From the NCBI RefSeq assembly GCF_013266755.1, contig NZ_JABRWJ010000008.1, forward strand, positions 186,001-250,000: DNA of 64,000 nt. Direction: 5' to 3'. Each line of letters opens with the position of its first letter. Position 1 is the stretch's first letter. Of the stretch, positions 52,151 through 60,941 are shown piece by piece. Source of the DNA: Pseudaquabacterium terrae (GTDB lineage Bacteria > Pseudomonadota > Gammaproteobacteria > Burkholderiales > Burkholderiaceae_C). A model generated the notes under the pieces. It ran no database searches. It had not been told where the DNA came from and saw only the letters and a list, made by a program, of their open reading frames with translations. The translations under genes were made by a program, and so were the position numbers.

Positions 52151-53293
52151 ATGTCCGCCAACGCTCCCACGATCACTTCGGACGGCCGCGCCGATGCCGC
52201 GCCCGACGACAACCGCGGCCTCGTCTACCCCTGCGGCGAACCGCCGGCGCCGGGCCAGGTCACCGAGATCGCGCCCGGCCTGCTGTGGCTGCGCATGCCG
52301 CTGCCCTTCGCGCTGAACCACATCAACCTGTGGGCGATCGCCGACGAGGACGAGCAGGGCCCCGGCTGGGCCATCGTCGACACCGGCACCAAGACGCCCG
52401 AGGCGCTCGATGCCTGGCGGCAGCTGACGGCGCCTGAAGGTCCGCTCGCCGCATACCTGCCGGGGGGCCGTACGGCCGCGGGCGGCGCACGCCTCACGCG
52501 CGTGCTCGTCACCCACATGCACCCCGACCATGTCGGCATGGCTGGCTGGCTGACGCGCAAGTTCCAGTGCCGGTTGTGGATGACGCGGCTCGAATACCTG
52601 ACCTGCCGCATGCTGGTCGCCGACACCGGCCGCGAGGCGCCTGACGAAGCGATCCGCTTCTACCGCCGCGTCGGCTGGCCGGAGGAGGCGATCGACACCT
52701 ACCGTGCGCGCTTCGGCGGCTTCGGCAAGTACATGCACGCGCTGCCGGAGAGTTATCGGCGCCTGTCCGACGGCGAGACGCTGCGCATCGGCGCGCACGA
52801 CTGGCGCGTCGTCGTCGGCCGCGGCCATTCGCCCGAGCATGCCTGCCTGCTGAGCGAGAGCTTGGGTGTGATGATCTCCGGCGACCAGGTGCTGCCGCGG
52901 ATCTCGTCGAACGTCTCGGTGTTTCCGACCGAGCCGGACGCCGATCCGCTCGCCGACTGGATCGGATCGATCGACCGCCTGCGCGCGACGCTCGGCGACG
53001 AGTGGCTGGTGCTGCCGGCGCACGGCGAGCCCTTCCGCGGCCTGCATGCGCGGCTCGACCGGCTCGCCGCCGGCCATCAGCGCGGCCTCGAGCGGCTGCG
53101 CCGCAGCCTCGTCGAGCCGAAGCGGGCGATCGACGTCTTCGGTGCGCTGTTCGCGCGGCCGATCGACAGCAAGGGCGAGCTGCTCGGCATGGCCACCGGC
53201 GAGAGCCTGGCGCACCTGAACCACCTGCTCGCGCGCGGCGAGGCCGTGCGCGAAGAGGGCGCCGATGGCGTGCTGCGCTTCCGGATGGCATGA
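52151..53293 (+). CDS. Metallo-beta-lactamase-fold hydrolase
   Basis: The protein is 380 aa from ATG 52151. MBL motifs are VTHMHPDHVG, GRGHSPEHACL, MISGDQVLPRISSNV and LPAHGEPFRGLH. A C-terminal helical domain (LGMATGESLAHLNHLLARGE) is typical of the family found beside acyl-CoA genes, where it is sometimes called a beta-lactamase domain thioesterase. It is coupled to the crotonase gene by ATGA, so a role on a CoA thioester is a fair guess. Confidence 0.82.
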   Translation: MSANAPTITSDGRADAAPDDNRGLVYPCGEPPAPGQVTEIAPGLLWLRMPLPFALNHINLWAIADEDEQGPGWAIVDTGTKTPEALDAWRQLTAPEGPLAAYLPGGRTAAGGARLTRVLVTHMHPDHVGMAGWLTRKFQCRLWMTRLEYLTCRMLVADTGREAPDEAIRFYRRVGWPEEAIDTYRARFGGFGKYMHALPESYRRLSDGETLRIGAHDWRVVVGRGHSPEHACLLSESLGVMISGDQVLPRISSNVSVFPTEPDADPLADWIGSIDRLRATLGDEWLVLPAHGEPFRGLHARLDRLAAGHQRGLERLRRSLVEPKRAIDVFGALFARPIDSKGELLGMATGESLAHLNHLLARGEAVREEGADGVLRFRMA

Positions 53294-54099
53294 CGATGGA
53301 CGCGCCCGTTCTCCATGAGGTCGCCGACGGCATCGCGACGATCACGCTGAACCGCCCGCAGGCGCGCAATGCGCTCGACGCGGCGATGAAGGAGGCGCTC
53401 GCTGCGCTGGTGCCGGCGCTGGTCGCCGATGCGTCGGTGCGCGCGGTGATCCTGACCGGTGCCGGCGGTGCCTTCTGCGCCGGCGGCGACCTGCGCGGCA
53501 TGGCCGAGGTGCGGCCGACGATGGACTTCGAAGGCTGGCGCGCGCGCATGCGCGACGTCCAGCCGTGGCTGGCGCAGCTGATCGAGCTCGACCGGCCGCT
53601 GATCGCCGCCGTCGACGGCCCGGCCTTCGGCGCCGGCTTCGGTCTTGCGCTGGCGGCGGACTTCGTGGTTGCGACACCGCGTGCGCGCTTCTGTCTGTCG
53701 TTCATGAAGGTCGGCCTGGGGCCGGACTTCGGCGCGATGTACACGCTGCCGCGGGTCGTCGGCGTGCAGCGGGCGAAGGAGCTGATGCTCTCGGCGCGCG
53801 AGGTCGGCGCGGACGAGGCGCTGCGCCTCGGACTGGTGCTGGAACTGCAGCCCGAAGACCGATTGCTCGAACGAGCCCGCGCGCTGGCGCGCAGCTTCAT
53901 CGGCGCCTCGCCGCTGGCCGTCAAGCTGATCAAGCAGGACGTCGCGCGCTCGCTGGCCAGCGACCTGCCGACGATGCTGGCGCTCGAAGCCGAGCACCAG
54001 GCGCGGTGTTTCGACACCGCCTACCAGGCCGAAGCCGTGGAGCGCTTTCTCGCCAAGCAGCCGCCGCGTTTCAGTTGGCCGCCGGATGACGGGCGATAG
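53290..54099 (+). CDS. Enoyl-CoA hydratase/isomerase family protein
   Basis: The protein is 269 aa. Crotonase marks are ATITLNRPQARNALDAAMKE, TGAGGAFCAGGDLRGMAEVR (the oxyanion hole), and DGPAFGAGFGLALAADFVVA. One catalytic glutamate position of hydratases is Asp (VGLGPDFGAMYTLP), a pattern of isomerases and PaaG/PaaB-like members. It is the last gene of the paaH-like operon. Confidence 0.85.
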   Translation: MTMDAPVLHEVADGIATITLNRPQARNALDAAMKEALAALVPALVADASVRAVILTGAGGAFCAGGDLRGMAEVRPTMDFEGWRARMRDVQPWLAQLIELDRPLIAAVDGPAFGAGFGLALAADFVVATPRARFCLSFMKVGLGPDFGAMYTLPRVVGVQRAKELMLSAREVGADEALRLGLVLELQPEDRLLERARALARSFIGASPLAVKLIKQDVARSLASDLPTMLALEAEHQARCFDTAYQAEAVERFLAKQPPRFSWPPDDGR

Positions 54100-54234
54100 C
54101 TCCGATTGCGTATGAACAGTTGGGGCTTCCCCGCACTTTGACGCAAAGGTTCAATTTGTAACCAGGGTTCGGGGCTATCATGCCGCCCTAGTGCCTACCC
54201 CGGGCGCGGTACGGATCCCGAGAGCACAGCCCCC

Positions 54235-55059
54235 TTGAAATCCAGCACCATCATCGCTGCATCGCTGATGTGGCGCCGCAACTCCGGCAACATGCTGGTC
54301 GAGAACCCGCGGATCGACCTGCTGCCCGATGGTGCTCCGGGCCCGCGTCGCTTCAAGATCAAGGTGGCCGACCAGAAGAACCGTCGTGGCCTGGTCGAGA
54401 GCCTGCTGAAGCACCGTTACGCCTGGCGCGGTTACCAGCAGGTCAGCCTGCCGACCGATCAGTCGGTCCACAAGTTCACGCTGGCGGCGATGGAGAACGA
54501 CCAGTCGATCGGCACGATCACCGTGTCCTTCGACGGGCCGAACAAGCTCAGCTCCGACGACGCGTTCGCCGAAGAAGTGCAGGCCATGCGCAGCCAGGGC
54601 AAGCGCATGTGCGAGTTCACGAAGCTGGCGGTCGATCCGACGACGGCGACCAAGCGCGTGCTCGCCGCGCTGTTCCACGTGGCCTACATCGTCGCCCACC
54701 GCATCCGCGGCTTCGACACGCTGCTGATCGAAGTCAATCCGCGCCACGTGCGCTACTACGAGCGCATGCTCGGCCTGAAGGTCGTCGGCAGCGAGCGTCT
54801 GAACCGCTCGGTGCGCGCACCGGCGGTGCTGCTGGCATGCGACTTCTCGTACATCCTGCAGCAGATCGGCGAATTCGGCGGCCAGCCCGAACGCGCGGCC
54901 ACCGAGCGCTCGCTGTTCCCCTTCGCCTTCTCGCTCACCGAAGAAGCCAGCATCATCGCCCGCATGCAATCGGTGCAGCAGCAGCGCGAAGACCAGCTCT
55001 CCAAGCCCGTGCACGAGCGCGAAGACGAGCACCTGCCGTCCGACCTGATGCCGGGCTGA
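54235..55059 (+). CDS. FeeM-like N-acyl amino acid synthase domain protein
   Basis: The 274-aa frame opens at TTG 54235; ATG 54268 (MWRRNSGN) is a plausible alternative start. The GNAT-like FeeM fold is indicated by HKFTLAAMENDQSIGTITVS, MCEFTKLAVDPTTATKRVLA and LLIEVNPRHVRYYERMLGLK. FeeM uses acyl-ACP to make long-chain N-acyl amino acids, and the fold is related to LuxI autoinducer synthases. A C-terminal extension of about 60 residues is acidic and Gln-rich. The gene is single and close to no acyl carrier gene. The product could be a signal or membrane lipid. Confidence 0.8.
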   Translation: MKSSTIIAASLMWRRNSGNMLVENPRIDLLPDGAPGPRRFKIKVADQKNRRGLVESLLKHRYAWRGYQQVSLPTDQSVHKFTLAAMENDQSIGTITVSFDGPNKLSSDDAFAEEVQAMRSQGKRMCEFTKLAVDPTTATKRVLAALFHVAYIVAHRIRGFDTLLIEVNPRHVRYYERMLGLKVVGSERLNRSVRAPAVLLACDFSYILQQIGEFGGQPERAATERSLFPFAFSLTEEASIIARMQSVQQQREDQLSKPVHEREDEHLPSDLMPG

Positions 55060-55068
55060 GCGCCCGGT

Positions 55069-56055
55069 TCAGCGATTCACATCGACGATGGTGCGGCCAC
55101 GCACGTGGCCTTCGATCAGCCGCGGCGCGTAGTCGATCACCTCGCTCAGTCCGATCTCGGTGCTCAGCACCTCGAGCTGCTTCGCATCGAGGTGCTTGGC
55201 CATCAGGGCCCAGGCGTCGGCGCGCTGCGCATTCGGCACGAACACGCTGTTGATGCCGTAGAGCGTGACGCCGCGCAGGATGAAGGGCATCACGGTGGTC
55301 GGGAAGTCGCCGCCCTGCGCCAGGCCGCACGCAGCGACGGCGCCGTAGAAGCGGGTCTGCGCGCAGGCGTTGGCCAGCGTGTGGCTGCCGACGGTGTCGA
55401 CCACGCCCGCCCAGGCTTCCTTCTGCAGCGGCTTGGCCGGTTCGCTCAAGGTCGCGCGATCGACGATGCGCCGCGCGCCCAGGCCCTGCAGGTAGTCGGC
55501 CTCGTGCGGCCGGCCGGTCGACGCGACGACGGTGTAGCCCAGCGCTGCCAGCAAGGCCACCGCGATCGAGCCGACGCCGCCCGCCGCGCCGGTCACCAGC
55601 ACCTCGCCGTCACCCGGCTGGAGCCCGTGGCGCTGCAGCGCCTGCACGCAGAGCGCCGCGGTGAAGCCGGCCGTGGCGATGATCATCGCGCTGCGGGCGG
55701 TGAAGGGCGCCGGGATCTTCAGCAGCCAGCCGGCGTCGACGCGCTGGCGTTGCGTCAGCCCGCCCCAGTGGTTCTCGCCCAGGCCCCAGCCGGTGACGAC
55801 GACCGCATCGCCGGCCTGCCAGTCCGGATGCTTGCTGGATGCCACCGTGCCCGCCAGGTCGATGCCCGGCACCAGCGGCCAGCTGCGCACCACCGCGCCG
55901 CGGCCGGTGATCGCCAGCGCGTCCTTGTAGTTCAGCGTCGAGTACGCGACGTTCACCGTCACGTCGCGGTCGGGCAGGCGCGCATCGTCCAGCTCGAGCA
56001 GTTCGGCGCGGGTCTTCTTGTCCTCGGTCTGCGACAGCAGGATGGCTTTGAACAT
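55069..56055 (-). CDS. acuI: Acrylyl-CoA reductase (AcuI/YhdH) family MDR oxidoreductase
   Basis: The 328-aa zinc-free medium-chain reductase has YSTLNYKDALAITGRGAVVR, GIDLAGTVASSKHPDWQAGD, GWGLGENHWGGLTQRQRVDA and the NADPH fold VLVTGAAGGVGSIAVALLAA. The C-terminal RGVTLYGINSVFVPNAQRAD is also diagnostic. It reduces acryloyl-CoA to propionyl-CoA with NADPH and protects against toxic acrylyl-CoA. It is transcribed alone. Confidence 0.9.
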   Translation of the reverse strand: MFKAILLSQTEDKKTRAELLELDDARLPDRDVTVNVAYSTLNYKDALAITGRGAVVRSWPLVPGIDLAGTVASSKHPDWQAGDAVVVTGWGLGENHWGGLTQRQRVDAGWLLKIPAPFTARSAMIIATAGFTAALCVQALQRHGLQPGDGEVLVTGAAGGVGSIAVALLAALGYTVVASTGRPHEADYLQGLGARRIVDRATLSEPAKPLQKEAWAGVVDTVGSHTLANACAQTRFYGAVAACGLAQGGDFPTTVMPFILRGVTLYGINSVFVPNAQRADAWALMAKHLDAKQLEVLSTEIGLSEVIDYAPRLIEGHVRGRTIVDVNR

Positions 56056-56092
56056 GCGGATCTCCCAAGTGCGCAGGATGATCGCATGGCCC

Positions 56093-57556
56093 TCATGCCT
56101 GTGAGAGCAGCCGGTGGTAGAAGCGGATCATGTCGGCATAGCCGTCGACCGCGATGCGCTCGTTCGTGCCGTGGAAGCGCGGCAGGTCTTCGGGCCGCGT
56201 GCGCAGCGGCGTGAAGCGGTAGATGTCGTCGACCAGGCCGGCGTAATGCCGCGTATCGGTGGCGCCGACCATCAGGCCGGGCGCGACCAGCGCGCCGGGG
56301 AAGACCTCGCGCACGGTGCGCTCGATCTGCCGGTATCCCGCGCTGTCGTGGCGTGACACGCGCGAGCCGGCCCAGCCGCCCGGCGTCGCCGCCGCGCGCA
56401 CGCCGTGCGGATCGACCGCGCGTTGCACATGGTCGAGCGCCGCGTCCGGAGTGTCACCGGGCAGCAGCCGCAGGTTGATCCGCGCCCCGGCATGCGCCGG
56501 CAAGGTGTTGTCCTTGGCGCCGGCGCGCAGGCTGACCGGCGCGATCGTCGTGCGCAGCATCGCATTCGCCGACGGCAAACGCTGCAGCTGGCGCTGCACG
56601 AGCGGACCGAACAGCCACAGGTTCGACAGCAGCAGGCGGTTGGGTCCGCTGAATTCGGGCGCCAGCGCGTCGAACATGCCGCGCGCGACGCCATCGAGGT
56701 CCGCCGGCATCGGCGTTTGCTGCAACGCGTCGAGCGCCGCGGCCAGGCTGCCGATCGCCGTGCGCTGCGGCGGCATCGACGAGTGGCCGTCGTGGGCGTG
56801 GGCGGTCAACTCGAGCGTGAGGTAACCCTTCTCGGCGACACCGATCAGCGCCACCGGCGCTTCGAGGCCCGCCATCACGCCCTCGGTGACCAGCAGCCCT
56901 TCATCGAGCGCGTAGGCGAAGCGCTGCCCGCGCGAACGCAGCAGCGCGGCGATGGCCGCTGCGCCGTCGCGCCCGGCGCCGCTGCCCATCTCCTCGTCAT
57001 GGCCGAGGGCGAAGACGACGGTGCGGCGCGGTCGCACGCCGGCAGCGACCAGCCGCTCGACCGCCTCCAGCATCGCCATCAGGTTGCCCTTGTCGTCCCA
57101 CGCGCCGCGGCCCCAGACGTGGCCGTCGGCCAGCGCGCCGCTGAAGGGCGGCTGCTGCCAGTCGCCTTCGGTCCCGGGCGCGATCGGCACGACGTCCTGG
57201 TGCGCCATCAGCAGGATCGGCGCCTGGCGCGGGTCGCTGCCGGTCCAGGTGTAGAGCAGGCTGTGGCGGTTGACCACCTCGCGCTTCAGCGCCTGGTGCA
57301 CGAGCGGGAAACTGCGCTCCAGATGCGCGTGCAGCTCGATGAACGCGTCGCCGCTCGCGCCGGGCTGCCCGTCGATCGACACGGTGCGGATGCGCACCGC
57401 GCCGCCCAGTCGTTCGGCCGCGGCCGCCGTATCGATCGCCAGCGGCGGCAGTGGCACGACCGCCACCTGGCGCGACGGCAGCAGTGCCGTTCGCAGCAGC
57501 AGCACCAGCACCAGGCCGCCGGCCAGCAGCAGGCCGAGCTGCAGCAGGCGGCGCAT
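56093..57556 (-). CDS. M20 family metallopeptidase (PM20D1-like)
   Basis: The protein is 487 aa from ATG 57556; an upstream in-frame ATG exists at 57619. An N-terminal membrane anchor (LLQLGLLLAGGLVLVLLLRT) is followed by M20 motifs: ILLMAHQDVVPIAPGTEGDW, VWGRGAWDDKGNLMAMLEAV, GHDEEMGSGAGRDGA, AEKGYLTLELTAHAHDGHSS, and TDTRHYAGLVDDIYRFTPLR. This subgroup includes PM20D1, which makes or breaks N-acyl amino acids. The neighbouring FeeM-like gene at 54235 is suggestive in that light. It probably acts in the periplasm. Confidence 0.88.
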   Translation of the reverse strand: MRRLLQLGLLLAGGLVLVLLLRTALLPSRQVAVVPLPPLAIDTAAAAERLGGAVRIRTVSIDGQPGASGDAFIELHAHLERSFPLVHQALKREVVNRHSLLYTWTGSDPRQAPILLMAHQDVVPIAPGTEGDWQQPPFSGALADGHVWGRGAWDDKGNLMAMLEAVERLVAAGVRPRRTVVFALGHDEEMGSGAGRDGAAAIAALLRSRGQRFAYALDEGLLVTEGVMAGLEAPVALIGVAEKGYLTLELTAHAHDGHSSMPPQRTAIGSLAAALDALQQTPMPADLDGVARGMFDALAPEFSGPNRLLLSNLWLFGPLVQRQLQRLPSANAMLRTTIAPVSLRAGAKDNTLPAHAGARINLRLLPGDTPDAALDHVQRAVDPHGVRAAATPGGWAGSRVSRHDSAGYRQIERTVREVFPGALVAPGLMVGATDTRHYAGLVDDIYRFTPLRTRPEDLPRFHGTNERIAVDGYADMIRFYHRLLSQA

Positions 57557-57664
57557 CGCACGGGTCTTGGGGTTCGGAAAGCGCACAGGGGTCCTCGTCG
57601 GGTTGCATCGTGCTGGCATGATCCGCAGACGCCGCCGCCGCCGCATTAACCGAGGTTCATTCGC

Positions 57665-58297
57665 ATGTCGTTGGACGCTGCCTGTTCGCCCTGCGGGCCC
57701 GGCCTCGCGCAGGCGCTGGCGGCCGATCCGTTGCTGGCGCAGGCCTGGCCCGGCCTGCCGCGCCGGCAATGGCCGGCCGGCGCGATGCTGCTGGCGGCGG
57801 GCGAACCGGCGCGCGAGCTGTGGTTCATCGAGTCGGGCCTGGTGCGCCTGTACTGCCTGGCGGCCGACGGCCTGGAGCGCAACAAGTCCTTCCATGCCGA
57901 AGGCGCCTGGATCGGCGCCGGCGTGCCGCCGCTCGCGGCGCCGAGCCCGTACTTCATCGAGGCGCTCGAGCCGGTCACCGCGGCGCAGCTGTCGTATGCC
58001 GAGCTGCTGCGCTGGTCGGCCGGCTCGCCGGCGGTCGGCCAGCTGCTGGCCGCCGGGCTGGCCCGCGTCTTCGCGCGGCTGGCGGCGCGCGAGGCCGAGC
58101 TGCTGCTGCTCGATGCGCCGGCACGTTACCGCGCCTACCTCGCGGAGTACGCGGCCATCGCGGCGCGCGTGCCGCTGCGGCACGTGGCCGGCTACCTCGG
58201 CATCACCAACGTCGCGCTGTCGCGCATCCGCCGGCGCCTCGGTGTCGGCGGGCGCACGCGGCCCGTCAGCCCTGGCGCTCGGCCCAGCGGCGAATGA
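57665..58297 (+). CDS. Crp/Fnr-family transcription regulator
   Basis: The 210-aa protein has a cyclic-nucleotide-binding-like domain (AGAMLLAAGEPARELWFIES, then GLVRLYCLAADGLERNKSF) and a C-terminal HTH (LRHVAGYLGITNVALSRIRR). It lacks an FNR cysteine cluster. Its effector is unknown. The 3' end overlaps the convergent binding-protein gene by 32 bp. Confidence 0.85.
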   Translation: MSLDAACSPCGPGLAQALAADPLLAQAWPGLPRRQWPAGAMLLAAGEPARELWFIESGLVRLYCLAADGLERNKSFHAEGAWIGAGVPPLAAPSPYFIEALEPVTAAQLSYAELLRWSAGSPAVGQLLAAGLARVFARLAAREAELLLLDAPARYRAYLAEYAAIAARVPLRHVAGYLGITNVALSRIRRRLGVGGRTRPVSPGARPSGE

Positions 58298-59087
58298 TGC
58301 GCTGCAGCGCGGCCAGGCCGTCGGTCAGCGCCGCCGGCCCGGGCTGCAGGATGAGCGGCGACTTGACCTCGTGCAGCTCGCCGTCGCGCACCGCCGGCAG
58401 CGCCGACCAGCCCGGTCGCGCGGCGACCTGCTCGGGCCGGAACTTCTTGCCGCACCACGAGCCGATGATGATGTCCGGCGCCGCGTCGAGCACCTCCTGC
58501 GCATCGGCGACGATGCGGTCGCGGCCGAGGCTGGCGGCGGCGCGCTGCGGAAAGATGTCGTCGCCGCCGGCGATGCCGACCAGCTCGCTGACCCAGCGGA
58601 TCGCGCTGATGCGCGGTTCGTCCCACTCCTCGAAATACACGCGCGGCCGGCGCGGCAGCGTCGCCGCGGCGCGCCGGGCCGCGTCGACCTGCGCGGCCAG
58701 CTCGGCCGCATAGGCATCGGCCTTGCCCGCCGCGCCGACCAGCGCGCCGAGCCGCTGCACGTAGCCCAGGATGCCGTCCACCGAGCGATGGTTCGAGATC
58801 CACACCTCGACGCCGGCCTTGATCAAGGCCGCGGCGATGTCGGCCTGCATGTCCGAGAAGCCGATCGCCAGGTCCGGCGCGAGCTCGAGGATGCGATCGA
58901 TCTTCGCGCTGGTGAAGGCGCTGACCCGCGGCTTCTCCTGCCTCGCGCGAGCAGGGCGCACGGTGAAGCCGGAGATGCCGACGATGCGGTCCTGCTCGCC
59001 GAGTGCGTACAGCACTTCGGTCGGCTCTTCCGTCAGACAGATGATGCGTTGGGGACGCATCGCTTGCGAGATATCCATCGGTGGCAT
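58266..59087 (-). CDS. ABC-type helical-backbone metal receptor (BtuF-like)
   Basis: The protein is about 273 aa from ATG 59087; ATG 59078 and 59060 are alternatives. It reads RIICLTEEPTEVLYALGEQD, then GFTVRPARARQEKPRVSAFT and ILELAPDLAIGFSDMQ, the Peripla_BP_2 fold of corrinoid and siderophore receptors, with PDIIIGSWCGKKFRPEQV near the end. It has no signal peptide or lipobox and no TonB or permease neighbours. This branch is common as stand-alone cytosolic proteins. Its ligand is unknown. Confidence 0.8.
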   Translation of the reverse strand: MPPMDISQAMRPQRIICLTEEPTEVLYALGEQDRIVGISGFTVRPARARQEKPRVSAFTSAKIDRILELAPDLAIGFSDMQADIAAALIKAGVEVWISNHRSVDGILGYVQRLGALVGAAGKADAYAAELAAQVDAARRAAATLPRRPRVYFEEWDEPRISAIRWVSELVGIAGGDDIFPQRAAASLGRDRIVADAQEVLDAAPDIIIGSWCGKKFRPEQVAARPGWSALPAVRDGELHEVKSPLILQPGPAALTDGLAALQRIIRRWAERQG

Positions 59088-59145
59088 TGTGCGGTTCAGG
59101 GCCGCCGGCGCCCGTGTAGCATGCGCCGGCACCTGACGAGCCACG

Positions 59146-60006
59146 ATGCCGGACCAGCGCTTCCCTCCCGAACCTCCGCCGGTGGAACGACCGGACTTCA
59201 GCGGCGTGCGCGTGCTGCTCGCCGAGGACAACCTGATCAACCAGGAGGTGGCGGTCGAGCTGCTGCAGGTGGTCGGCGCGGTCGTCGACGTCAGCCTCGA
59301 TGGCCTGGCCGCGGTGGCCTGCGCGACCCGCTCGCCCTACGACCTGGTGCTGATGGACGTGCAGATGCCGGGGCTCGACGGCCTGGAGGCGACGCGCCGC
59401 ATCCGGCTGCTGCCGGCCCATGCGCGCACGCCGATCCTGGCGATGACGGCCAATGCCTTCGGCGAAGACCGCGCGGCCTGCCTGGCCGCCGGCATGAACG
59501 ACCACATCGCCAAGCCGGTCGACCCGCAGCAGCTGTATGGGCTGATGCAGCGCTGGCTGAACCTGGCGCCCGGCGACTGGCCTCAACCGACGCCGCCGCC
59601 GCCGCGGCCGCCGATCGAAACCGGGCCGCTGGCGGTGATTCCGGGCCTGGTCATGTCGCGCGCCTTGATGTACCTGCCCGGCCGCGACGAGATCTTCATG
59701 CGTGTGCTGCAGCGCTTCGCCGACGATTACTACGCCGGCCTGCCGCGCATCACCGCGCTGCTGGCCAGCGGCGAGCACCGGCAGGCGCGGGCGCTGGTGC
59801 ACACGCTGCGTGGCAGCTGCGGCGCGATCGGCGCGGTGAACCTGAGCGAGCAGGCGCTGGCCTACGAAGAGGCGCTCGAACGTGCCGAGCGCGGCGGCGC
59901 TGATGGCAACGCATTGGCCGATGCCGAGCGCTCGCTGCAGCGAGCGCTCGCCGGCCTGACCGGTGCGATCCGCAGCGCGCTGCGGGAACGCCCGCCGGGT
60001 CAGTAG
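59146..60006 (+). CDS. Response regulator receiver fused to Hpt domain
   Basis: The protein has 286 aa. The receiver (about 20-140) contains LLAEDNLINQEVAVELLQVV, the phosphoacceptor in LVLMDVQMPGLDG, AMTANAFGEDR and the lysine in AKPVDPQQL. A proline-rich linker (PTPPPPRPPIETGP) leads to an Hpt domain with the phosphotransfer His in ARALVHTLRGSCGAIGAVNL. It resembles the C-terminal half of hybrid kinases as a free protein. No histidine kinase lies beside it. Confidence 0.9.
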   Translation: MPDQRFPPEPPPVERPDFSGVRVLLAEDNLINQEVAVELLQVVGAVVDVSLDGLAAVACATRSPYDLVLMDVQMPGLDGLEATRRIRLLPAHARTPILAMTANAFGEDRAACLAAGMNDHIAKPVDPQQLYGLMQRWLNLAPGDWPQPTPPPPRPPIETGPLAVIPGLVMSRALMYLPGRDEIFMRVLQRFADDYYAGLPRITALLASGEHRQARALVHTLRGSCGAIGAVNLSEQALAYEEALERAERGGADGNALADAERSLQRALAGLTGAIRSALRERPPGQ

Positions 60007-60848
60007 CGGTAGACGCCGCGGCCGGTCTTGCGGCCGAGCCAGCCGGCGGCGACCATTTCTTTCAGCAGCGGGGCCGGGCGGTACTTCGAATCGGCGAATT
60101 CCTCGACATAGACGTTCATCACCGCGAGGCAGACGTCCAGGCCGATCATGTCGGCCAGCGCCAGCGGGCCGATCGGCTGGTTGCAGCCGAGCTTCATGCC
60201 GGCGTCGATGTCCTCGGCCGTCGCCAGGCCCTCGGCCAGCACGAAGAAGGCCTCGTTGATCATCGGCACCAGGATGCGGTTGACGACGAAGCCGGGGGCG
60301 TTCTTCACGCTGATCGGTGTCTTGCCCAGCGCTTCGGCCATGGCCTTCACGGCGTCGTGCGTGGCGTCGCTGGTCTGCAGGCCGCGGATGATTTCGACCA
60401 GCGCCATCATCGGCACCGGGTTGAAGAAGTGCATGCCGATGAAACGGTCGGCGCGCTGGGTCGATGCGGCGAGCTTGGTGATCGAGATCGAGCTGGTGTT
60501 GGTGGCGATGATCGTGTCGGCCGGCAGCAGCGCATCGAGCTGGCCCAGGATCTTCAGCTTCAGCGCCTCGTTCTCGGTCGCCGCCTCGATCACCAGCTGC
60601 GCGGCCTTCAGGTCCTCGTAGCTCGTCGTGGCCTGGATGCGTGCCAGTGCGGCGTCCTTGTCGGCGGCGCTCAGCTTGTCCTTCTTGATCAGCCGGTCGA
60701 GGCTGCCGGCGACGGTCGTGAGGCCGCGCTGCACGGCGGCCTCGTTGATGTCGACCATCACCACGTTCAGGCCCTTGACCGCGCAGGCTTGCGCGATGCC
60801 GTTGCCCATGGTACCGGCGCCGACGATGCCGATGGTGTTGATGCTCAT
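60000..60848 (-). CDS. 3-hydroxybutyryl-CoA dehydrogenase
   Basis: The 282-aa protein has the NAD motif IGIVGAGTMGNGIAQACAVK, then GMHFFNPVPMMALVEIIRGL, APGFVVNRILVPMINEAFFV and ADMIGLDVCLAVMNVYVEEF. Its single C-terminal domain and length identify the short-chain 3-hydroxybutyryl-CoA dehydrogenase group (Hbd/PaaH2). It oxidises or reduces 3-hydroxybutyryl-CoA and may also serve aromatic pathways. It overlaps the receiver-Hpt gene by 7 bp at its 3' end. Confidence 0.92.
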   Translation of the reverse strand: MSINTIGIVGAGTMGNGIAQACAVKGLNVVMVDINEAAVQRGLTTVAGSLDRLIKKDKLSAADKDAALARIQATTSYEDLKAAQLVIEAATENEALKLKILGQLDALLPADTIIATNTSSISITKLAASTQRADRFIGMHFFNPVPMMALVEIIRGLQTSDATHDAVKAMAEALGKTPISVKNAPGFVVNRILVPMINEAFFVLAEGLATAEDIDAGMKLGCNQPIGPLALADMIGLDVCLAVMNVYVEEFADSKYRPAPLLKEMVAAGWLGRKTGRGVYRY

Positions 60849-60941
60849 GACGAAAGACTCCGGATCGGATGGAATAGATGCAGTGCGGCGAATTATCGGC
60901 GCCGCCGCATCCATCCCTTCGCTCACTGCGTAGCCTGCACG

